DNA from: Bacteroides caccae
Lineage (GTDB): Bacteria > Bacteroidota > Bacteroidia > Bacteroidales > Bacteroidaceae
Assembly (NCBI RefSeq): GCF_002222615.2
Contig: NZ_CP022412.2
Location: 2,108,001-2,172,000, forward strand
Direction: 5' to 3'
Length of the DNA: 64,000 nt
Each line of letters starts with the position of its first letter. The stretch's first letter is position 1. The translations under genes were made by a program, and so were the position numbers. The notes under the pieces were generated by a model. It was not told the DNA's origin. It worked only from the letters and a program-made list of their open reading frames with translations, and did not search any database. This document shows, in pieces, positions 1 to 8,251 of this stretch.

Positions 1-1722
1 GATATGTTGAACAAGTTCCTGGTAGAATATGCCAAAATGAACGAATCGCAAATGCCGGCACAGTATGCTGAACAGTACAACAATATGTATAAATATTGGT
101 CGTTCATTCAGAAAACTCTGATTCAGAGCCGTCTGGCTGAAAAGTATCAGGCATTGGTATCCAAAGCGCTTATCTCTAACCCGGTGGAAGCACAGGATGC
201 TTTCGACGCAAGAGTAAACCAATACAATATGTTGCTGGCTGCCGTTCCTTATTCTTCTGTGGTAGATTCTACAATCGTAGTGAAGGAATCGGAACTGAAA
301 GACTTGTATAACAAGAAAAAAGAACAGTTCAAGCAATACCAGGAAACTCGTGATATCAAATACATCGACGTACAGGTAACTGCCAGTGCTGCCGACCGCG
401 CCGCTATCCAGAAGGAAGTGGACGAAGCTACTGAACAGTTGGCTACTACAACGGATGATTATACTTCTTTCATTCGTTCGGTTGGTTCGGAAGCTCCTTA
501 TGTAGACTTGTTCTACAACAAGACTGCTTTCCCGTCGGATGTAGTTGCACGTTTGGACTCTGCTTCTGTTGGTTCTGTTTATGGTCCTTACTATAATGGT
601 GGCGATAATACGATCAACTCATTCAAAATTGTAGCCAAGACTGCGGCTGCCGATTCTGTTGAGTTCCGTCAGATTCAGGTATATGCAGCAGATGCAGCTA
701 AGACGAAAACTCTGGCCGACAGTATCTACAATGCTATCAAAGGTGGTGCTAACTTCGTAGAGCTTGCTAAGAAATACGGTCAGACCGGTGATTCCAACTG
801 GATGACTGCTGCACAGTACGAAGGTGCACAAATTGACGGTGACAACTTGAAATTTATTTCTGCTATTAACAGCACAGGTGTGAACGAACTGGTAAACTTG
901 CCGTTGGGTCAAGCTAACGTTATTCTTCAGGTGACTAACAAGAAAGCGGTGAAGGATAAATATAAAGTAGCTGTGGTGAAGCGTGAAGTTGAATTCAGCA
1001 AGGAAACATACAACCGTGCTTACAATGACTTCAGCCAGTTTATCGCTGCCAATCCTTCTGTTGAGAAAATGGTGGCTAACGCCGAAGAAGCCGGATACAA
1101 ATTGCTTGACAGAGCTGATTTGTATAGCTCCGAACATGGTATCGGTGGTGTGAGAGGTACAAAAGAAGCGTTGAGATGGGCATTCGATAAAGCAAAACCG
1201 GGTGAAGTATCAGGCTTGTATGAATGTGGCGAAAGCGATCACATGATGGTCGTTGGTCTGGTAAACATCAAGCCGGAAGGATACCGTCCATTGAAAGCCG
1301 TACAGGAACAGTTGAGAGCTGAGATCGTGAAAGATAAGAAAGCTGAAAAGATTATGGCTGACATGAAGGCTGCCAACGCAACCTCACTCGACCAGTACAA
1401 GGCTATGCCGAACGCTGTCAGCGATTCTTTGAAAATGGTAACGTTTGCTGCTCCGGCTTATGTATCTGCTTTGCGTAGTAGCGAACCGTTGGTTGGCGCT
1501 TATGCTTCTGTTGCTGAAGTAAATAAATTGAGCGCTCCGATCAAAGGTAATGCCGGCGTATTTGTTCTGCAAGTATATGGCAAGGACAAACTGAACGATA
1601 CATTCAACGCAAAAGATGAAGAAGCTACGTTGACTAATATGCACGCACGCTTCGCAAGCCGTCTGATGAATGACTTGTATCTGAAAGGAAACGTAAAAGA
1701 TACACGTTACCTGTTCTTCTAA
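1..1722 (+). CDS. Periplasmic parvulin-type peptidylprolyl isomerase, 5' truncated
   Basis: This is the C-terminal 573 codons of a PpiD/SurA-like folding factor. The frame is open from base 1 (GAT before the first ATG at 4), so the real start, and any signal peptide or membrane anchor, lies upstream of the window. A parvulin-like segment begins around residue 218 (VEFRQIQVY) and runs through a stretch typical of PpiC domains (GANFVELAKKYGQTGDSNWM). The rest is helical, Lys/Glu-rich chaperone-like sequence. Bacteroides homologues are about 700 residues, so roughly the first fifth is missing. The role in assisting outer-membrane protein folding is inferred from the family. A strong terminator follows at once, so this is the last gene of its transcript. 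Confidence 0.85.
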   Translation, partial: DMLNKFLVEYAKMNESQMPAQYAEQYNNMYKYWSFIQKTLIQSRLAEKYQALVSKALISNPVEAQDAFDARVNQYNMLLAAVPYSSVVDSTIVVKESELKDLYNKKKEQFKQYQETRDIKYIDVQVTASAADRAAIQKEVDEATEQLATTTDDYTSFIRSVGSEAPYVDLFYNKTAFPSDVVARLDSASVGSVYGPYYNGGDNTINSFKIVAKTAAADSVEFRQIQVYAADAAKTKTLADSIYNAIKGGANFVELAKKYGQTGDSNWMTAAQYEGAQIDGDNLKFISAINSTGVNELVNLPLGQANVILQVTNKKAVKDKYKVAVVKREVEFSKETYNRAYNDFSQFIAANPSVEKMVANAEEAGYKLLDRADLYSSEHGIGGVRGTKEALRWAFDKAKPGEVSGLYECGESDHMMVVGLVNIKPEGYRPLKAVQEQLRAEIVKDKKAEKIMADMKAANATSLDQYKAMPNAVSDSLKMVTFAAPAYVSALRSSEPLVGAYASVAEVNKLSAPIKGNAGVFVLQVYGKDKLNDTFNAKDEEATLTNMHARFASRLMNDLYLKGNVKDTRYLFF

Positions 1723-1748
1723 GACTTAATCGTAAAAACGATAACTGC

Positions 1749-1783
1749 AAAAGGTCGTTCCTCTTTCGGGAACGACCTTTTTT
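1749..1783 (+). terminator. Rho-independent terminator after the isomerase gene
   Basis: Inverted repeat AAAGGTCGTTCC / GGAACGACCTTT with a short CTCTTTC-type loop, followed by a T run. It lies 27 nt after the stop codon and separates the isomerase gene from rlmN. Confidence 0.85.
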
Positions 1784-1828
1784 GTTAACTTTTACATTCT
1801 CGCTGTACGGAAATCGACTTTATTTCCT

Positions 1829-1836
1829 TACATTTG
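1829..1836 (+). promoter_or_regulatory. Bacteroides -7 box for rlmN operon
   Basis: TACATTTG matches the Bacteroides TAnnTTTG element, 28 nt before the rlmN ATG and just after a terminator. No clear -33 TTTG is seen. Confidence 0.5.
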
Positions 1837-1864
1837 CAAATATAAACCATGAACAGAAGGAATA

Positions 1865-2899
1865 ATGTCTAAATATCCTCTTTTAGGAATGACTCTTGTG
1901 GAGCTTCAATCGCTGGCGAAAAGACTGGGAATGCCCGGCTTTGCCGCCAAGCAGATTGCATCGTGGCTCTACGATAAGAAGGTGGCCTCGATTGATGAAA
2001 TGACAAATTTGTCGTTGAAGTATCGGGAGTTGCTCAAGCAGAACTATGAGGTGGGAGCAGAGGCGCCGGTAGATGAAATGCGCTCTGTGGACGGTACGGT
2101 GAAGTATTTGTATAAAGTAGGTGAGAACCACTTTGTAGAATCCGTATATATCCCGGATGATGACCGGGCGACTTTGTGTGTATCTTCACAAGTAGGCTGC
2201 AAGATGAACTGCAAGTTCTGCATGACCGGAAAGCAAGGTTATAAGGCCAACCTGACCGCCAGTCAGATTATCAATCAGATTCATTCGTTGCCGGAACGGG
2301 ACAAGTTGACAAATGTCGTGATGATGGGCATGGGCGAACCGCTCGATAACCTGGATGAAGTATTGCAGGCATTGGAGATAATGACGGCTGATTACGGTTA
2401 TGCATGGAGTCCGAAGCGTATCACCCTCTCCACTGTCGGATTGCGGAAAGGACTGAAACGTTTTATTGAAGAAAGTGATTGTCATTTGGCAATCAGCCTC
2501 CATTCGCCGTTGGCGGTGCAGCGTTCCGAACTGATGCCGGCGGAAAAAGGCTATTCGATTACCGAAATGGTGGAACTGTTAAAAAACTATGATTTTAGCA
2601 AACAGCGCCGACTTTCATTTGAATATATTGTTTTTAAGGGACTCAACGATTCGCAAGTCTATGCCAAGGAGTTGCTGAAACTGTTGCGTGGATTGGATTG
2701 CAGGATAAATCTGATCCGGTTCCATGCCATTCCGGGAGTTGATCTTGAAGGGGCAGATATGGATACAATGACCCGTTTCCGTGACTATTTGACCACGCAC
2801 GGGCTTTTTACTACAATCCGTTCTTCGCGCGGAGAAGATATTTTTGCAGCCTGCGGCATGTTGTCGACTGCGAAACAGGAGGAAAATAATAAGAGCTAA
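1865..2899 (+). CDS. rlmN: Dual-specificity 23S rRNA/tRNA adenine C2-methyltransferase RlmN
   Basis: Radical SAM enzyme that methylates C2 of A2503 in 23S rRNA and, in the family, A37 of some tRNAs. The 344-residue length is normal. The radical SAM cysteine motif CKMNCKFC places C112, C116 and C119 around the [4Fe-4S] cluster. The second conserved cysteine expected to resolve the methylated intermediate is C330 in EDIFAACGM. GMGEPLDN and the LAISLHSP stretch are further family signatures. It is the first gene after a terminator and has its own -7 box. The DUF4837 gene follows after 17 nt, so the two are probably co-transcribed. Confidence 0.96.
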   Translation: MSKYPLLGMTLVELQSLAKRLGMPGFAAKQIASWLYDKKVASIDEMTNLSLKYRELLKQNYEVGAEAPVDEMRSVDGTVKYLYKVGENHFVESVYIPDDDRATLCVSSQVGCKMNCKFCMTGKQGYKANLTASQIINQIHSLPERDKLTNVVMMGMGEPLDNLDEVLQALEIMTADYGYAWSPKRITLSTVGLRKGLKRFIEESDCHLAISLHSPLAVQRSELMPAEKGYSITEMVELLKNYDFSKQRRLSFEYIVFKGLNDSQVYAKELLKLLRGLDCRINLIRFHAIPGVDLEGADMDTMTRFRDYLTTHGLFTTIRSSRGEDIFAACGMLSTAKQEENNKS

Positions 2900-2916
2900 T
2901 ATAAAAATCGAACATC

Positions 2917-3957
2917 ATGAAAAAGTACTTTTCTTATTTAAGCATGGCTTTGATAGCCTTCGTTTTTGCTTCTTGTGGTCTGAAAGGGAATCACACTTCT
3001 AGTGGGCGTGCATACGAACTTTTGGTAGTAGTAGATCACGGCGTTTGGGATCGTGCGGCAGGAAGGGCCTTGCATGATGTGCTCGATTCGGATATGCCGG
3101 GGTTGCCGCAGTCGGAACCTTCTTTCCGTATTATGTATACTTCACCGAAAGATTATGATTCAACGTTGAAGTTGATCCGCAATATCATTATCGTAGATAT
3201 AAAGGACATTTATACGAAAGCTTCTTTCAAATATGCGAAGGATGTGTATGCGAATCCGCAAATGATATTGACCATTCAGGCTCCGAATGAAGAAGAATTC
3301 CAAAAGTTTGTGGAAGAGAATAAGCAGACTATTGTTGACTTCTTCACCCGTGCGGAAATGAATCGTCAGATTTCCATGCTGGAAGAAAAGCACAGCAATT
3401 TTATCTCACAGAAAGTGGATAGCTTATTTGGTTGCGATATCTGGTTGCCTGCCGAACTGGCTAATTCAAAGACCGGAAAAGATTTCTTCTGGGCTTCCAC
3501 CAATACAGGTACTGCCGACCGTAACTTCGTGATGTATTCTTATCCTTATACCGATAAAGATACATTCACCAAAGAATATTTTGTGCATAAGCGTGACTCT
3601 GTGATGAAGGCGAACATTCCGGGATTCAAGGAAGGGGTTTATATGTCAACGGATTCTTTACTGACCGATGTACGTCCGATCAATGTACAGAACAGTTACA
3701 CAATGGAAGCACGCGGATTATGGCGCATGAAGGGGGACTTCATGGGTGGCCCGTATGTGTCTCACACGCGTCTGGATGAGAAAAACCAACGAATTATCAC
3801 AGCAGAAATATTTGTTTATTCACCTGATAAAATGAAACGTAACCTGGTGCGCCAAATGGAGGCATCTCTTTATACACTGAAACTTCCGAATGAGGTTCAG
3901 CAAAACCAGATCCCATTGGGAGGAGCAGCCAAGGAAGCGGAACAAACTAATAAATAA
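2917..3957 (+). CDS. DUF4837 family lipoprotein
   Basis: A 346-residue envelope protein of unknown function. The N-terminus is a lipoprotein signal: MKKYF, then a hydrophobic stretch and lipobox FASC with the acylated cysteine at 20. The body (RAYELLVVVDHGVWD, later MEARGLWRMKGDFMGGPYVSH) is what I recognise as the Bacteroidetes-restricted DUF4837 family. It is placed 17 nt after rlmN and 4 nt before pdxA, so it belongs to the same transcript. The order rlmN-DUF4837-pdxA does not suggest a shared pathway. Family assignment is from recall of the sequence pattern, and no catalytic motif is apparent. Confidence 0.8.
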   Translation: MKKYFSYLSMALIAFVFASCGLKGNHTSSGRAYELLVVVDHGVWDRAAGRALHDVLDSDMPGLPQSEPSFRIMYTSPKDYDSTLKLIRNIIIVDIKDIYTKASFKYAKDVYANPQMILTIQAPNEEEFQKFVEENKQTIVDFFTRAEMNRQISMLEEKHSNFISQKVDSLFGCDIWLPAELANSKTGKDFFWASTNTGTADRNFVMYSYPYTDKDTFTKEYFVHKRDSVMKANIPGFKEGVYMSTDSLLTDVRPINVQNSYTMEARGLWRMKGDFMGGPYVSHTRLDEKNQRIITAEIFVYSPDKMKRNLVRQMEASLYTLKLPNEVQQNQIPLGGAAKEAEQTNK

Positions 3958-3961
3958 AAAC

Positions 3962-5056
3962 ATGGAAGATAATAAAATAAGAATCGGCATCACCCAGGGA
4001 GACATTAACGGGGTAGGCTATGAGGTGATTTTAAAGACATTCTCGGATCCTACCATGTTGGAATTATGTACTCCTATTATCTACGGTTCACCGAAAGTCG
4101 CTGCTTATCACCGCAAGGCTTTGGATGTGCAGACTAACTTCAGTATTATCAATACGGCTTCCGAAGCGGGATGCAACCGCTTGAGCGTAGTGAACTGTAC
4201 GGATGATGAAGTGAAAGTTGAGTTTTCCAAACCTGACCCCGAAGCCGGTAAGGCCGCATTGGGCGCTTTGGAACGGGCTATTGAAGACTATCGTGAGGGG
4301 CTGATTGACGTAATTGTGACAGCTCCGATTAACAAACATACAATCCAGTCGGAAGAATTTTCTTTCCCCGGACATACGGAGTATATCGAAGAACGTTTGG
4401 GCAACGGAAACAAATCGTTGATGATTCTGATGAAGAATGATTTTCGTGTGGCTCTAGTGACGACGCATATCCCTGTCAGAGAGATTGCGACTACGATTAC
4501 GAAGGAACTGATTCAGGAAAAGCTGATGATCTTTCATCATTGCCTGAAGCAGGATTTCGGCATCGGTGCTCCGCGTATTGCGGTGTTGTCTCTCAATCCT
4601 CATGCCGGAGACGGCGGTTTGCTGGGTACGGAAGAACAGGAAGTGATTATCCCTGCCATGAAGGAAATGGAGGAAAAGGGGATTCTTTGTTACGGACCTT
4701 ATGCTGCCGACGGCTTTATGGGATCGGGCAATTATACGCATTTCGACGGAATATTGGCGATGTACCACGACCAGGGGCTGGCTCCGTTCAAGGCGTTGGC
4801 TATGGATGACGGAGTAAACTATACGGCAGGACTGCCGGTAGTGCGTACTTCTCCGGCACATGGTACGGCTTATGACATCGCAGGCAAGGGACTGGCGAGC
4901 GAGGACTCGTTCCGTCAGGCAGTTTATGTTGCCATTGATGTGTTCCGTAATCGTCAACGGGAGAAAGTAGCCCATGCAAATCCGTTGCGGAAACAGTATT
5001 ACGAGAAACGGGATGATAGTGACAAACTAAAGCTGGATACAGTAGACGAAGATTAA
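3962..5056 (+). CDS. pdxA: 4-hydroxythreonine-4-phosphate dehydrogenase PdxA
   Basis: Catalyses the NAD-dependent oxidation of 4-phosphohydroxy-L-threonine in the DXP-dependent route to pyridoxal phosphate. I chose the ATG at 3962 (MEDNKIRIGITQGD) because homologues begin with this GITQGDxNGVGxE strand. A longer frame from 3890 would run 70 nt into the DUF4837 gene. The protein is then 364 residues. Motifs seen are LNPHAGDGGLLGTEE and FDGILAMYHDQGLAPFK, both typical of the PdxA metal and substrate site, and GTAYDIAGKG near the C-terminus. The C-terminal KRDDSDKLKLDTVDED is an acidic extension. The next gene starts 10 nt downstream. Confidence 0.95.
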   Translation: MEDNKIRIGITQGDINGVGYEVILKTFSDPTMLELCTPIIYGSPKVAAYHRKALDVQTNFSIINTASEAGCNRLSVVNCTDDEVKVEFSKPDPEAGKAALGALERAIEDYREGLIDVIVTAPINKHTIQSEEFSFPGHTEYIEERLGNGNKSLMILMKNDFRVALVTTHIPVREIATTITKELIQEKLMIFHHCLKQDFGIGAPRIAVLSLNPHAGDGGLLGTEEQEVIIPAMKEMEEKGILCYGPYAADGFMGSGNYTHFDGILAMYHDQGLAPFKALAMDDGVNYTAGLPVVRTSPAHGTAYDIAGKGLASEDSFRQAVYVAIDVFRNRQREKVAHANPLRKQYYEKRDDSDKLKLDTVDED

Positions 5057-5065
5057 TAGGAAGTA

Positions 5066-6316
5066 ATGACAAAAACGGAGATACAACAAGTGAAGCAGCG
5101 TTTCGGTATTATCGGAAATACCGAGGCATTGTTGCGCGCCATAGATGTTGCCATTCAGGTAGCTCCTACCGATTTGTCTGTGCTGATTACCGGAGAAAGC
5201 GGAGTTGGAAAGGAAAGTTTTCCGCAAATCATTCATCAATACAGCCGGAGGAAGCACGGACAGTATATCGCTGTCAACTGTGGAGCGATCCCCGAAGGGA
5301 CGATCGACTCGGAATTGTTCGGCCATGAGAAAGGAGCATTTACCGGTGCGATTGGTGAACGGAAAGGATATTTCGGTGAAGCGGACGGCGGTACGATTTT
5401 CCTGGATGAAGTAGGGGAGTTGCCGTTGCCTACACAGGCACGTCTGCTCCGTGTGCTGGAGAGTGGCGAGTTTATCAAAGTAGGTTCGTCGAAAGTACAA
5501 AAGACGGATGTGCGTATTGTTGCAGCTACGAATGTCAATCTTACGCAAGCTATTGCGGAAGGACGTTTTCGTGAAGATTTATATTATCGTTTGAATACGG
5601 TGCCTATTCAGATCCCTCCTTTGCGTGAGCGGGGAGACGATGTGCTTCTGTTGTTCCGTAAATTTGCGGCGGACTTTGCGGCAAAGTACCGGATGCCGGC
5701 CATTCAGTTGACGGAGGATGCGAAGAAAGAACTTCTTGCTTATCCGTGGCCCGGAAACGTGCGCCAGTTGAAGAATATCACCGAGCAGATATCTATTATC
5801 GAGACGAACAGGGAGATTACGGCAGCTATTCTGCAAACCTATCTTCCCGCACAGAATGTACAACGTCTGCCGGCATTGCTGGGAACACGGGAGAGCAAAA
5901 GTTTTGAGAGCGAACGGGAAATTCTTTATTCCGTTCTGTTCGATATGCGTCAGGAAGTGGCCGAACTGAGGAAGATGGTGCACAACATGATGGCTGAACG
6001 TGCAGGGCAGGTGGCACAAATGGGGCAAGTAGGGCAAGTCGTCGCTACTCCGGTAGTGACAACGGCAAACCAGCCTTCGGTGCCTGCCATTATTCATCCG
6101 ATGCAGCAGGCAACTGTCTGTCCGAAAGACGACGATGATGATATTCAGGATACGGAAGAATATGTAGAAGAAAACTTGGCACTGGATGAAGTTGAAAAGG
6201 AAATGATACGTAAAGCACTGGAGAAACATCATGGAAAACGGAAAGGTGCCGCCCGGGATCTGAAGATTTCCGAACGTACGCTTTATAGAAAAATAAAAGA
6301 ATATGAACTGGATTAA
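5066..6316 (+). CDS. Sigma-54-dependent transcriptional activator (AAA+ and Fis-type HTH)
   Basis: Enhancer-binding protein that opens sigma-54 promoters by ATP hydrolysis. It has 416 residues and starts almost directly with the AAA+ module: Walker A GESGVGKE (43-50), the sigma-54 contact loop GAFTGA (90-95), Walker B IFLDE (111-115) and the arginine-rich LRERGDD. A Gln/Val/Met-rich low-complexity linker (around 310-325, GQVAQMGQVGQVV) and an acidic patch (DDDDDIQDTEE) lead to a C-terminal Fis-like helix-turn-helix (GKRKGAARDLKISERTLYRK). There is no N-terminal receiver, GAF or PAS domain, so the signal input is not visible. The 3' end overlaps the LptE-like gene by 14 nt, implying translational coupling with an envelope-assembly gene. 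Confidence 0.93.
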   Translation: MTKTEIQQVKQRFGIIGNTEALLRAIDVAIQVAPTDLSVLITGESGVGKESFPQIIHQYSRRKHGQYIAVNCGAIPEGTIDSELFGHEKGAFTGAIGERKGYFGEADGGTIFLDEVGELPLPTQARLLRVLESGEFIKVGSSKVQKTDVRIVAATNVNLTQAIAEGRFREDLYYRLNTVPIQIPPLRERGDDVLLLFRKFAADFAAKYRMPAIQLTEDAKKELLAYPWPGNVRQLKNITEQISIIETNREITAAILQTYLPAQNVQRLPALLGTRESKSFESEREILYSVLFDMRQEVAELRKMVHNMMAERAGQVAQMGQVGQVVATPVVTTANQPSVPAIIHPMQQATVCPKDDDDDIQDTEEYVEENLALDEVEKEMIRKALEKHHGKRKGAARDLKISERTLYRKIKEYELD

Positions 6317-6833
6317 AAAGATAACGCCACGCGTTGCGCTACTGCTTGCATTACCGTTGGTAGTCATTGCGTGTACTGTTTCCTATAAGTTTAATGGTTC
6401 GTCTATCAATTATGATAAGGTGAAAACCATTTCGATTGCCGACTTCCCTATTAAGTCGGAGTATGTGTATGCACCGTTGGCAACGAAGTTTAATGAGGAT
6501 CTGAAAGATATCTTTATCCGTCAGACACGGCTCCAACTGCTGAAGCCGAATCAGAACGCGGATTTGCAGATTGACGGAGAAATTACAGGCTACAACCAAT
6601 ACAACCAGGCTGTATCCGCCGACGGTTATTCTTCGGAGACGAAACTGACCATTACGGTGAATGTACGCTTTGTCAACAACACAAACCACGCCGAAGACTT
6701 CGAACAACAGTTTTCAGCTTTCCGTACCTATGATTCCAGTCAGTTGCTGACGGCTGTACAAGACGGACTGATTGCTGAAATGACTAAAGAGATAACCGAC
6801 CAAATATTTAATGCAACTGTAGCAAACTGGTAA
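6303..6833 (+). CDS. LptE-like LPS-assembly lipoprotein
   Basis: A 176-residue lipoprotein of the LptE-like family found in Bacteroidetes, predicted to act with LptD in placing LPS in the outer membrane. The signal has lipobox VVIAC with the lipidated cysteine at 24. The mature part has the family's start (VSYKFNGSSINYDKVKTISI), a middle TRLQLLKPNQNADLQIDGEI strand, and a C-terminal helix. Its start codon lies inside the end of the sigma-54 activator gene (14-nt overlap in another frame). This is the usual Bacteroides gene order and supports the assignment. The next gene begins 5 nt after the stop. Confidence 0.85.
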   Translation: MNWIKKITPRVALLLALPLVVIACTVSYKFNGSSINYDKVKTISIADFPIKSEYVYAPLATKFNEDLKDIFIRQTRLQLLKPNQNADLQIDGEITGYNQYNQAVSADGYSSETKLTITVNVRFVNNTNHAEDFEQQFSAFRTYDSSQLLTAVQDGLIAEMTKEITDQIFNATVANW

Positions 6834-6838
6834 TTTTA

Positions 6839-7597
6839 ATGACTTCTGTTAACTTTCAACAATGGATTCAGCACCCTGAAACGCTGGATAGGGATACTTT
6901 GTATGAGCTGCGCAATATGCTCGCGCGGTATCCGTATTTTCAGTCGCTTCGCCTGTTGTATCTAAAGAACCTATATATTCTCCATGATATTAATTTTGGC
7001 GCGGAACTGCGGAAAGCGGTTCTGTACATTGCCGATCGCCGGAAACTGTTTCAGTTGATCGAAGGTGACCGGTTTGCCGTCCAGTCCCGTAAGAAAGGAG
7101 TGCCCCTTACGGAAGTGCTGAAAAACGAGCCTTCGGTAGACCGCACCCTGGCGTTGATTGACGCTTTTCTGTCTACGGTGCCGGAGGAGGTGGCCGGTCA
7201 GACAACTTTCGACTATTCAATGGACTATACAACTTATCTGTTGGAAGACAATACGACTGCTGCCGAATCGGAAGAAGTCGCTCCGAAGTTGAAAGGATAC
7301 GAACTGATAGACGATTTTATTGAAAAGAGCGAAAGTGAGGCTCCTCTCTGTCTGAAACCTTTAAAAGAGGAAGCGGAAATCTCTGTTACTCCTTCGGAAG
7401 AAGTGAGTGCGGCAGAGGAAGAAGATGATAGCTGTTTTACCGAAACTTTAGCTAAAATCTATGTTAAACAACAACGATATTCGAAAGCTCTTGAAATAAT
7501 TAAAAAATTAAGTTTGAAATATCCAAAAAAAAATGCTTACTTTGCAGACCAAATCAGATTTTTGGAGAAATTGATTATTAACGCTAATTCAAAATAA
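6839..7597 (+). CDS. Conserved Bacteroidales protein with C-terminal TPR-like repeat
   Basis: A 252-residue soluble protein with no signal peptide. The N-terminal half (residues about 1-90) is helical, with a repeated YPYFQSLRLLYLKNLYIL pattern. A central acidic, poorly conserved linker (about 125-205) follows. The C-terminus (ETLAKIYVKQQRYSKALEI) has the spacing of one or two TPR helices. I do not recognise a named function. It lies 5 nt after the LptE-like gene and 6 nt before secG, so it is co-expressed with envelope and secretion genes, and a scaffolding role there is plausible but unproven. Confidence 0.8.
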   Translation: MTSVNFQQWIQHPETLDRDTLYELRNMLARYPYFQSLRLLYLKNLYILHDINFGAELRKAVLYIADRRKLFQLIEGDRFAVQSRKKGVPLTEVLKNEPSVDRTLALIDAFLSTVPEEVAGQTTFDYSMDYTTYLLEDNTTAAESEEVAPKLKGYELIDDFIEKSESEAPLCLKPLKEEAEISVTPSEEVSAAEEEDDSCFTETLAKIYVKQQRYSKALEIIKKLSLKYPKKNAYFADQIRFLEKLIINANSK

Positions 7598-7603
7598 CTA
7601 AAA

Positions 7604-8002
7604 ATGTACTTATTATTCGTTATCTTAATGGTTATTGCAGCCCTGTTGATGTGCTTTATCGTGCTGATTCAGAACTCAAAAGGAGGCGGACTTGCTTCCG
7701 GATTCTCTTCATCCAACGCTATTATGGGCGTACGCAAAACTACCGATTTTCTGGAAAAAGCAACTTGGGGCTTAGCTATCTTCATGGTTATCATGAGTAT
7801 TGCTACCGCTTATGTCGTTCCTCATTCTTCTGCTGTTAAAGATGCAGTGTTGGAACAGGCTCAGAAAGAACAACAGACTAACCCGTATAACTTGCCTGCT
7901 GGTACTGCTGCACCGCAAACAGATGCTACTGCTCCGGCAGAGTCTGCACCTGCAACAGAAACTCCGGCACCGGCTGAAACTCCGGCTCCTGCTGCTGAAT
8001 AA
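7604..8002 (+). CDS. secG: Preprotein translocase subunit SecG
   Basis: Small inner-membrane partner of SecYE that helps drive protein export. Two membrane spans are visible: residues about 2-22 and about 55-75. They are separated by the conserved SecG loop FIVLIQNSKGGGLASGF and a SSSNAIMGVRKTTDFLEKATW stretch. The 132-residue length is extended by an Ala/Pro/Thr/Glu-rich tail (about 100-132, APAETPAPAAE), a low-complexity extension. It is the last gene of the LptE-like/TPR/secG run and is followed by a strong palindromic terminator. Confidence 0.93.
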   Translation: MYLLFVILMVIAALLMCFIVLIQNSKGGGLASGFSSSNAIMGVRKTTDFLEKATWGLAIFMVIMSIATAYVVPHSSAVKDAVLEQAQKEQQTNPYNLPAGTAAPQTDATAPAESAPATETPAPAETPAPAAE

Positions 8003-8080
8003 TCCATTCGGATTGCAGAGAGGGATTGGGTGAAACCATTTAAGAGGGGGCAGAAGGTTTTCTGTATTTCTCTATATTTG

Positions 8081-8155
8081 GGCGCAGATTACACGGATTA
8101 CACGGATTTGTTAATGAATCCGTGCAATTCATGTAATCCGCGCCTAACTTTTTTT
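8081..8155 (+). terminator. Long repeat-type hairpin and T-run after secG
   Basis: Two 28-nt arms (8081-8108 and 8117-8144) start GGCGCAGATTACACGG and end TGTAATCCGCGCC. They pair with four mismatches around an 8-nt loop and are followed by TAACTTTTTTTC. The GATTACACG unit is itself directly repeated in the left arm. The arrangement looks like an intergenic palindromic repeat acting as a terminator. Confidence 0.75.
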
Positions 8156-8198
8156 CTAAAAACAAATCTCTTTGTGAGGTATACAATGGAGATTTAAC

Positions 8199-8206
8199 TA
8201 TCTTTG
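8199..8206 (+). promoter_or_regulatory. Bacteroides -7 box for MFS gene
   Basis: TATCTTTG matches TAnnTTTG and lies 45 nt before the ATG at 8252. A possible TTTG at 8171-8174 is 24 nt upstream, longer than the usual spacing. Its position rules against translation starting at 8204. Confidence 0.5.
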
Positions 8207-8251
8207 TTGGTCGTAAAAAATAAAATTATTAACTACTATTTAAATATAACA

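Noticed and set aside
619..1137. 172-codon antisense frame in the isomerase gene
   Set aside because: It lies wholly opposite a well-supported coding sequence and has no recognisable domain.
3890..3961. Longer N-terminus for PdxA (start at 3890)
   Set aside because: It would overlap the DUF4837 gene by 68 nt and adds sequence absent from PdxA proteins.
5579..6367. 262-codon antisense frame opposite the sigma-54 activator
   Set aside because: A shadow of the GC-biased third codon position of the real gene, with an abnormal Phe/His/Cys-rich composition.
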